Both the position numbers and the translations under genes were made by a program. Positions 57,307-64,000 of a DNA stretch of 64,000 nucleotides are shown here, piece by piece (within the stretch, counting starts at the first letter, position 1; each line of letters opens with the position of its first letter). A model generated the notes under the pieces. That model was not told the DNA's origin. It saw nothing but the letters and a program-made list of their open reading frames with translations, and made no database searches. Origin of the DNA: Pirellulales bacterium (GTDB taxonomy: Bacteria > Planctomycetota > Planctomycetia > Pirellulales > JAEUIK01); NCBI GenBank assembly GCA_019694455.1, contig JAIBBY010000010.1, forward strand, positions 1-64,000. The letters are read 5' to 3'.

Positions 57307-58641
57307 CTAGAGCGCTTTGCGAATGCGCCGGCGATACCGGCCCCGCATCGGCGGCGGGGCTGGCTTGGCCGGTTCTTCGGGCTGGCCGTCTGGGGGGGGC
57401 GATTGCTGGCCATTGCCGTGGGCGCTGGCGGCGGGTTTCTTTTGATCGGTGTCGAAGCCTTTGATCTCGGCGCGCTTGAGCAGGCGATTGATGCGCATCT
57501 CAATGCGCGTCAACTCGTTGCCTTGCTCGGGGGTGACAAAGCTATAGGCCACTCCCTCACGCCCCATACGGCCTGTGCGTCCCACGCGATGCACGTAGTC
57601 GTCGCAGAACTCTGGCAGGTCGTAGTTGATGATGTGCGAGATGCTGCTGACGTCGATACCGCGCCCCACGACGTCGGTGGCGATGAGATAGCGCACGCCG
57701 TTCTCGCGAAACTGGGTCATCACGCGATCGCGCGCGCGTTGCGGCAGGTCGCCATGGATGCAGCCCACGTTGTCGAACTTCTTTTTCAGATTGTGGTGCA
57801 CTCGATCGGTGCCGCGCTTGGTGCGGCAGAAGATGATCGCCTGGTGCGGCTCTTCGCGATCCAACAGTTTGACGAGCAGTTCGAACTTGCGCTCGGGATC
57901 GATTGTGAAGTAATACTGATCGATCGTCTCGACCGACATGTCGTTGGTCGAGCAATCGAGCTTTTCGTATTCGCCCATGTAGCGGGCCGCGAGTCGCTCG
58001 ACCGGCGGCGGCACCGTGGCGCTGAGCAGCAGGGTTTGCCGCTCGCGCGGGCAGCGGCGCAAGATTTTTTCGATATCGGGCCGAAAGCCGATGTCGAGCA
58101 TGCGATCGGCCTCGTCGAGCACCACGACGTTCAGACGCTCCAGCGTCAGCGTGCCGCGCGCGATGTGGTCGAGCACACGGCCGGGGGTGCCCACGATGAC
58201 CTCGGCGCCGCGGCGGAGCTTTTCGATCTGGCTGCGAATGGGTTTGCCGCCGTAGAGGGCGACGGTGTTGACGCGCCGGCCATGCGAGAGCTTGGCGAAC
58301 TCGTCGCGGACCTGCACCGCCAGTTCGCGGGTGGGGACCAGAATCAGGGCCTGCGGGTCGGACGATTCTTTGCGCGGGCGCAAGCGCTCGAGCACGGGGA
58401 TGACGAAGGCAGCGGTCTTGCCGGTGCCGGTGCGCGCCTGGCCGAGCACGTCGCCGCCGGTAAGCGCCAGCGGAATCAAACTGGCCTGAATTGGCGTGGG
58501 GCTAAAATACTGGGCCTGTTCGAGCGCGGCGAGGGTAACGTCGGACAGGCCGAGGGTGGTGAAGTCGGCGGTGTCGGCGTCGGCGGGCGCCGCAGCAGTT
58601 GATTGGGGCGTGGCGGAAGGGGGCGTGGGCTCGGACCTCAA
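57307..58641 (-). CDS. DEAD-box RNA helicase, RhlE-like
   Basis: 444 residues from a TTG at 58641 (see below). Helicase motifs in order: Q motif FSPTPIQASLIPLAL, I ARTGTGKTAAF, Ia PTRELAVQ, II VLDEADRML (DEAD), III LLSATVP, IV IIFCRTKRG, V ATDVVGRGIDV, VI HRVGRTGRMGREG. The basic, Pro/Gln-rich C-terminus is like RhlE. The open frame extends to an ATG at 58842, but that part overlaps a non-coding-looking stretch; no ATG lies between, and no good SD supports the TTG, so the exact N-terminus is uncertain. Confidence 0.93.
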   Translation of the reverse strand: MRSEPTPPSATPQSTAAAPADADTADFTTLGLSDVTLAALEQAQYFSPTPIQASLIPLALTGGDVLGQARTGTGKTAAFVIPVLERLRPRKESSDPQALILVPTRELAVQVRDEFAKLSHGRRVNTVALYGGKPIRSQIEKLRRGAEVIVGTPGRVLDHIARGTLTLERLNVVVLDEADRMLDIGFRPDIEKILRRCPRERQTLLLSATVPPPVERLAARYMGEYEKLDCSTNDMSVETIDQYYFTIDPERKFELLVKLLDREEPHQAIIFCRTKRGTDRVHHNLKKKFDNVGCIHGDLPQRARDRVMTQFRENGVRYLIATDVVGRGIDVSSISHIINYDLPEFCDDYVHRVGRTGRMGREGVAYSFVTPEQGNELTRIEMRINRLLKRAEIKGFDTDQKKPAASAHGNGQQSPPPDGQPEEPAKPAPPPMRGRYRRRIRKAL

Positions 58642-58778
58642 GGGTTCACCAGCAAGAAAAGGCGGAAAAAAGAGGGCAGGGATTTGTGCAGCCGATTGTA
58701 GCAGATTGCCAAGCCATCGACCGTAACAGGTGTACAGCGTACGGTCAACGGCGCGAGCTTTGACCAGCAACGCGGGGG

Positions 58779-59675
58779 CTAGCGAGCGCGGTTTGGCTCG
58801 GGCGCGGCCAGCCAACCGTGCCGGGTCATCCACTGGATGCACAGCGCCGGCCAGGTGGAAAAGGCGGGATCGACTTTGCCAAGTCCCAGGCCGTGGCGGC
58901 CAAACTCGTAGATGTGCATCTCGGCGGGCACGCCCGCCTTACGCAGCGCGAGATAAAAGAGGACGCTGTTCTCGGCTGGCACCGGCTTGTCTTCGTTGGT
59001 GTGGACCAAGAAGCAGGGGGGCGTTTCGGCCGTTACTTGTCGCTCGTTGGAGAGGCTTTCCAAGAGCTTGGCGTCTGGCGCGTCGCCGAGCAGATTCTTG
59101 AGCGAGCCGGCGTGGGCGTATTCGGTGGCTAGCGCGATCACCGGATACAGAAGCACCGCAAAGTCGGGTCGGCAGCTTTGCCGGTCGATGGGGTCCTGGG
59201 CGTCGCTCTGTCCGCGATCGAAATGGGTGGCTGCGGTTGAGGCGAGATGCCCACCGGCGGAGAAGCCGAGGATGCCGATCTTGTCGGGATCGATTTCCAG
59301 CTCGCTAGCCTGGGCGCGGACGATTCGGATGGCGCGCTGGGCGTCGCTCAGGGGCGCGGGATGATGGTAGCGCGGGCCGAGCCGATACTTGAGCACGCAG
59401 GCGGTGACGCCGTGGGCGTTGAGCCAGTCGGCGATCTGTTGGCCTTCGTGGTCCATCGCCAGACCGGAGTAGCCGCCCCCCGGACAGACCACAATCGCAG
59501 CCCGCTGCCGACCTTCAGCCGGCGGCTGGTAAATGGCGAGCGTGGGCCGGTCGACTTCTTCCGCAGCGACCGCGCCGGGCGCCCCTTGCGGCCAGACGAG
59601 CAGCGTCTCTGGGTCCGCGGCGCGGCAGGGGGTAGAAAGCGCAAATAGAATCGATATTGCAAACGCGGTTCGCAT
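58779..59675 (-). CDS. Exported esterase/lipase-like alpha/beta hydrolase
   Basis: 298 residues. Signal peptide MRTAFAISILFALSTPCRA. HGG-type oxyanion region VVCPGGGYSGLAMDHEG, nucleophile IGILGFSAGGHLASTAATH, acid in FLVHTNEDKPVPAENS and His in YEFGRHGLGLG. This is the BD-FAE/acetyl-xylan esterase-like group common in planctomycetes that degrade polysaccharides. Start at 59675 places the signal peptide first. Confidence 0.9.
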   Translation of the reverse strand: MRTAFAISILFALSTPCRAADPETLLVWPQGAPGAVAAEEVDRPTLAIYQPPAEGRQRAAIVVCPGGGYSGLAMDHEGQQIADWLNAHGVTACVLKYRLGPRYHHPAPLSDAQRAIRIVRAQASELEIDPDKIGILGFSAGGHLASTAATHFDRGQSDAQDPIDRQSCRPDFAVLLYPVIALATEYAHAGSLKNLLGDAPDAKLLESLSNERQVTAETPPCFLVHTNEDKPVPAENSVLFYLALRKAGVPAEMHIYEFGRHGLGLGKVDPAFSTWPALCIQWMTRHGWLAAPEPNRAR

Positions 59676-59722
59676 AGCGGTCCACTGAATTCGAGGACGC
59701 CAATGCACAGGCGGCTGAAGCA

Positions 59723-61932
59723 CTACCATTGACTCAACTCTGCAAAGAACGCGTCAAACGACATCACCTTGGCGGCCTGCGCGTTCAATCCCAACAAGGC
59801 AGCGGCGTCTTTGGCCAGCGAGCGTTGCTTGGTTTGATAGAGGGCCAAAAGTTCGTCATGGATTGCCTGTTGTCGCTCTTCGTCGCTCATTTCCGACTCG
59901 CCGCCGCCCATCGCCATCAGCCCTGACCCGCCCGTGGGCCAAGTGGTGTAGTCCAGGTGAAAGCGATCCGCCCATATCGAATAGTCAGCGCCATCCACAT
60001 AGGAGTCGCCATTCCAGTCGCCTTCGCCGAATCCCCCCGACTGTTGATAGTGATCAGACCAAAGGGTGTAATCCGCGCCGTTTACCACATTGTCTCGGTT
60101 GCCGTCGCCCGGCAGGACGGTCATGCGGAACACGAAATTGCCGCCGGGCGTCCCGTTGCCTGAAGGGAAAACGCTCGTGCCCGTATCGGTGAGCGAAGAC
60201 GGGTTCGACCATTCGCCATCGAGCGCCACGCCATTGGGATTGCGCACCCGTCGATCAATGTCCATACGATCTGGTCGTATAAATAAGGGCGTTGGTTTTG
60301 CGTCGGCACCAGCGTCCAGACGCCAGTGTTCGTAGCCGCGTCCCATACAAAGTTGGTGCTAGAGTAAAATCGACTAGCGAAGCCCCCTCCGCCCTGCCCA
60401 TGGATCGAAATATCGGAGATCGGGTTGATGGTCACGTCGAGCGGCGTGTTGAAAGTAATCGAAAGCGTGTCCATGCCGCCAACGGGGACGGTACGAATCT
60501 GTTCGCCGCTGCCTGCCGGCACCGAATAGGTGTTGGTAAGCACGCCGTCGACGTTGTTGCTGACTTTGACCGCGATGACCTGCGGCACAAGATAGACCTT
60601 GGTGAACGCGCTCATTTCCGAGGTGTTGGTGCCCTGCACCGTCAGCGCGGCGATTTCATCGCCGGGTTTGAGTTGATTTTCCGCCGTGCCGTTCGCAAAC
60701 GTCTCCGACCAAACAGTTCCGGTGTTGTTCGTGGAGCCAATCTGAATGATTCTGCCATCCGCCAATTTCTTGTAGATCAAGATTTGAGCGCTGCCGATGA
60801 TCGGCACTGTCCCGCGCACCGTCCAGGTGTTGCCCGACATCGTGAATCCGGCCACATCGACTTCGGGATGGTTCAACAGCCCATTGATGGTCGAGCCGAC
60901 GTTTGCGGGTAGGTTGGCGGTCGGCCCCTCATACGGATGCCAGCTATTGGTCTTCTGAACAGAGTCTCCCAGGTCGATCGGAATGCCGACAGGATCGCCA
61001 TCGGGCTCGTAGAGCAGCTTGAAGCTGTTGTTGGTGATCGAAATCTGATCGCCCGCCGCGTAGGGGTTTGCGGCAACGATGGGCTCGTACTTCAGCGCGA
61101 CCTGATCGAAGCCGCCATAATACGACATTCCCGGACCGCGCAGCGTGCCCGTGAGGAAACCGTTGTTCCAAATGCGATTGTTGGTGACCGACCAGTTCTT
61201 CGACTGTTGATTCGCAGCGCTGAAGCCGTCGAAATAGATGCCGTGTTGGCCATTGCCGAGATTGGGCGCCTCGGCGGCGTTGGTGCCGATGTAGTTGCCT
61301 GAGATGATTTGCGTGCCGACGCCCCCAATTGCGTTGGCGCCAACGTAAATGCCGCTAGATTGATTGGCGTAAATCTGATTGTTCTGAATCTCCCAGCGAG
61401 CTACGCCATCCAGTTTAATACCCGCCGCTCCATTCATCACGGCGGCGCCGTTGTCATGAATCACATTGTTCGCGAAGCGGAAATAGGATGGCACCGAATC
61501 CGTGGTGGCGGCCGAGATACCGCCTGCGGCGAAACCGCTGATTTCCAGCGAGTCTACGACGCTCACGCCGTACACAGAATTGGTCGTTGAAAAACGAATC
61601 GCGTAGCTCGGCGGCGTGGCTCCGCCAATGATTTGCACGTTGATGTTGGCGCCGCTCCTGCTAGCTTTGCCAAGAATGCTTGTGGTTGACGTGATAGCTG
61701 GTTGCGTGAATCCGCTGAAATTCAACGTGATTGCCGTCCCAAGCTGCGTATCATCGAAACCGATCTCGTCGTATCCGGGCCGCAAATTAGCCTGATTTAC
61801 GCACCATGCCAATGTCCCAACTTGGTTGACATTCCCACCGGTATGAGAGACCCAGAAGGTGGGAGTCAACACTTCTCGGCGTTCGAGCATCTCAATGCGC
61901 GACACGTGCAGCCGTTTCGAGTCCATCATCAA
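59723..61932 (-). pseudogene. Frameshifted beta-helix / dockerin surface protein
   Basis: Two open frames of one gene. The first (61932 to about 60249) starts MMMDSKRLHVSRIEMLERRE, with an LERRxLT export/anchor signature, and has right-handed beta-helix style repeats (IYANQSSGIYVGANAIGG, SVTNNRIWNNGFLTG). At the CCC on the plus strand, 60247-60249 (GGG on the coding strand), the frame breaks; adding one G gives LIDGVRNPNGVALDGEW and leads into the second frame, ending at 59723. That part has two dockerin-type calcium motifs (PGDGNRDNVVNGADYTLW, GDWNGDSYVDGADYSIW). Repaired length would be ~736 residues. Either a real frameshift or a base missed in sequencing. Confidence 0.82.
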
Positions 61933-62088
61933 CGGGATTTCTCAAGTCAATTGCGGCGATGCTATGAAGGAACAAACATGGTAACGATAAGCGATTGGCA
62001 ATCAACACGGTACACCTATTGGGCCACTCGTAAACCGCCGATATGATTCTGCCGTTGTAGAAGCGCTCGCCGAATTGGAGAAGCAAAA

Positions 62089-63141
62089 GTGAATCTGCGT
62101 CGACTATCGGTCGCAATTGCGGGCGCTCTAACCCTCCAATCTGCGATCGCGAGTGCCGCCGAGTACCGCATCACCGATCTTGGCGCTGTAGACGATGGAC
62201 TTATCGAGGCAGCCGCGATCAACGACATGGGCGCGGTTGTCGGTCGAATTTCAGTTTCGGGCAACGATGGCTACGAACATGCGTTTCATTATCAACACGG
62301 AGCGCGTACCAGTCTTGTGCCGCCGGGGGCCTTCACCAGCAGCGCGTACGCCATCAATCAATTGGGCGTGACGGTCGGGTCGTATTCGGCGATACCGGGC
62401 ACAAGCACCGTTTTCCTTTGGGATGCAATCACAGGATTTCGCGACCTGCCATTGGATCGTCCTTTTGTGCCCCAATCTATCACCAACACCGGATGGATTG
62501 CCGGCGTCGGTCATCGCCGGGCGTACCTTTATTCTCCTGAGTCCGGGTTGCAAGAAATTGGCGACGACTACGACGGCTTCAACGCGGCATATGGCATCAA
62601 CGAGTTGGAACAGGTCGTTGGCACCGTTGGTTCATCAAGCGAGCAATCCAACGCATTTTTCTACCAGGATGGCGAACTGACGATCCTCGACCCCTCATCA
62701 ACTTCGGGTGCTGCCTACAAGATTAATGAGTACGGGCAGGTCGTTGGCGTATCAGGAAGCCACGGTTTTCTTTGGAGCGAAAACGAGGGTCTGCTTGATT
62801 TGGGCACGTTAGGCGGCGACGGCAGCACCGCTCTGGGAATCAACGATGCGGGCACAGTTGTTGGGGTTTCGCAAACGATTCCCGGCGAATTCGAAGTTCG
62901 TGCTTTTGTGTATGATTCGACACGAGGCATGAAGCAGCTCGACGAATTGCTTCCGTCAGATTCCGGCTGGCAACTCTTGTACGCCAACGACATCAACAGC
63001 AAGGGGCAAATCGTAGGCTGGGGGCTGCGCAACGGAGCAAGCCGTGGCTTTCTGCTCACCCCGATCCCCGAGCCGGCGGCGATGGCCCTGGCGCTGGCTG
63101 GCCTGGGCGCGCTATTGATCTTCGCGCGACGAGGCCGTTAA
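62089..63141 (+). CDS. PEP-CTERM-sorted protein with HAF repeats
   Basis: 350 residues. Starts at GTG 62089 with GGAG 8 bases upstream. Signal peptide MNLRRLSVAIAGALTLQSA ends near AIASAA. Repeats of the HAF type follow (ITDLGAVDDGLIEAAAIND, INEYGQVVGVSGSHGFLW, LGTLGGDGSTALGINDAG). The C-terminus IPEPAAMALALAGLGALL then FARRGR is a PEP-CTERM signal for exosortase. It would be anchored outside or in the outer membrane. Visibly lower GC than the genes to the left. Confidence 0.92.
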   Translation: MNLRRLSVAIAGALTLQSAIASAAEYRITDLGAVDDGLIEAAAINDMGAVVGRISVSGNDGYEHAFHYQHGARTSLVPPGAFTSSAYAINQLGVTVGSYSAIPGTSTVFLWDAITGFRDLPLDRPFVPQSITNTGWIAGVGHRRAYLYSPESGLQEIGDDYDGFNAAYGINELEQVVGTVGSSSEQSNAFFYQDGELTILDPSSTSGAAYKINEYGQVVGVSGSHGFLWSENEGLLDLGTLGGDGSTALGINDAGTVVGVSQTIPGEFEVRAFVYDSTRGMKQLDELLPSDSGWQLLYANDINSKGQIVGWGLRNGASRGFLLTPIPEPAAMALALAGLGALLIFARRGR

Positions 63142-63202
63142 CAGGCCAGAGCACTGTTGGTTGTCTAGGGTAACAACCTACTGGAGCATTCTTCGCCCGC
63201 GC

Positions 63203-64000
63203 TTACTTCCATAGCGAGTCGATCAACTCGACCGTTTTGTTCACCAGGGCTTTGCCCCCCGCGGGGCCGACGAGGCTGCTCTGGACGATCGCGCTGTAGC
63301 CGCCCCCTTGCACGGCCCGCGCCGTTGGCAAATAGGTGCCCGGCCCTGCCAACTGGATGACAAAGGTCTGCATCGCCGGGCTGCGGGCCTTGATCTGAAT
63401 GCCGTAGTCGTTGAACAACTCAAACGGATTGGTGGCGATGGCGACATCTCCCAATCGCAGCACGTGCAATTCGATCTGGTATGTGGGCCGCTCTTTTTGG
63501 TTCTCGAAGCGGTCGACCACGCGCTGATGCCAGACGCGCTCGGTGTGGCGCTTAGGATCGTCGCCGATGCTGGCCAGCGTCGCTTTCACATTCAGGTATT
63601 CTTCCTGGGTGACTTGGCGCACCGGCAAGGCAACTTGTTCGACGTGGTGAACCAGCGGCGCCTCCGTGTGGATCTCTTGTTTGGCGCCGGCGTAGGCTTC
63701 GTCCCAGGCCGCGATGATGCGCTGGGCGATCTCCTCCAGGCGGTTGAGGCCGCGCAGCTTTTGCATGCGCTCTTCGGCCCGATCGCGAAACATGAGATGG
63801 GGCGATTGGTCGCCGGCGGCGCCGATCCAGGCCAAGACATGCAGGTCTTTGGAAAAGCGCTTTTGCAGCGATTCTCGAACCGGATGCCAAAAGTCGGCGT
63901 TGACCGCCGAGAGTCCTTCGACCTCTTGCGCGGGGCAGGCGAGATTGATCGCGGTGGCGGTTAGCTCGCCGTCGCTGTTCCAGAAGAACAGCACCTCGAC
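63203..64000 (-). CDS. Ceramidase-like protein, 5' part outside window
   Basis: The last 265 residues of a longer protein; the frame is open to the right edge. Segments such as [38 protein letters not shown], and [19 protein letters not shown] with [18 protein letters not shown] match the C-terminal part of neutral/alkaline ceramidase-like proteins common in planctomycetes. The catalytic zinc site would be in the missing part. Activity cannot be judged. Confidence 0.75.
   Translation of the reverse strand, partial: VEVLFFWNSDGELTATAINLACPAQEVEGLSAVNADFWHPVRESLQKRFSKDLHVLAWIGAAGDQSPHLMFRDRAEERMQKLRGLNRLEEIAQRIIAAWDEAYAGAKQEIHTEAPLVHHVEQVALPVRQVTQEEYLNVKATLASIGDDPKRHTERVWHQRVVDRFENQKERPTYQIELHVLRLGDVAIATNPFELFNDYGIQIKARSPAMQTFVIQLAGPGTYLPTARAVQGGGYSAIVQSSLVGPAGGKALVNKTVELIDSLWK

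Overview
The window comes from a GC-rich bacterial chromosome, most likely a planctomycete of the Pirellulales type. This is an inference from gene content. The signs are a fused redoxin, cytochrome c and copper-monooxygenase protein, an exported beta-helix/dockerin protein with an N-terminal LERRxLT signature, a PEP-CTERM protein, a Ser/Thr kinase fused to a receiver-like domain, a short lysine-rich histone-H1-like protein, and an IleRS with a WWWAQGG segment. No rRNA, tRNA, CRISPR array or complete transposon was recognised.

Layout. 1-11.6 kb, all minus: ThuA-like protein, amidohydrolase, dispersed repeat copy A, then a coupled group (hybrid histidine kinase, purN, alpha/beta hydrolase), ileS, a small TPR protein and a very acidic protein. 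11.7-15.7 kb, minus: TPR glycosyltransferase and the argC-argJ arginine pair. 15.9-31.9 kb, mostly plus: S41 protease-like protein, lipoprotein (minus), GT39 glycosyltransferase, Tat-exported phosphoesterase (minus), DinB-like protein, the redoxin/cytochrome/monooxygenase fusion, rhomboid protease, mannose-1-phosphate guanylyltransferase, a ferredoxin with a clear terminator, FHA-GAF-cyclase, DedA protein, DRG/TGS GTPase and PolX. 31.9-38.0 kb: a 901-residue exported orphan (minus), a small conserved protein, a four-helix-bundle (IVS) protein ending in a strong terminator, about 670 bp of non-coding sequence, and the kinase/pseudoreceiver fusion.

38.0-45.9 kb is a run of minus genes: hisE-hisG-acyl-CoA dehydrogenase-phosphotransferase-GT4, then repeat copy B, aspS and a family-4 uracil-DNA glycosylase. 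46.0-47.7 kb, plus: miaA and an SdpI-like membrane protein. 47.7-55.0 kb, minus: an exported small protein whose tail is made of heptamer repeats, EcsC-like protein, groL, groES, a broken copy of the histone-like gene, a B12 radical SAM protein, the intact histone-like gene, and hisH. 55.1-64 kb: OmpA-type lipoprotein, two unknown proteins, DEAD-box helicase, exported esterase, a frameshifted beta-helix/dockerin gene, a PEP-CTERM protein, and the 3' part of a ceramidase-like gene running off the edge.

Most of the window is housekeeping (translation, Arg/His/purine synthesis, chaperonin, DNA repair) mixed with signalling and cell-surface genes. No defence island was seen. The most unusual items are a ~160 bp dispersed repeat with several internal palindromes present twice in the same setting, a radical SAM gene flanked by intact and decayed copies of a histone-like gene, heptanucleotide repeats forming an ORF tail, and two receiver domains that have lost the phospho-acceptor Asp.
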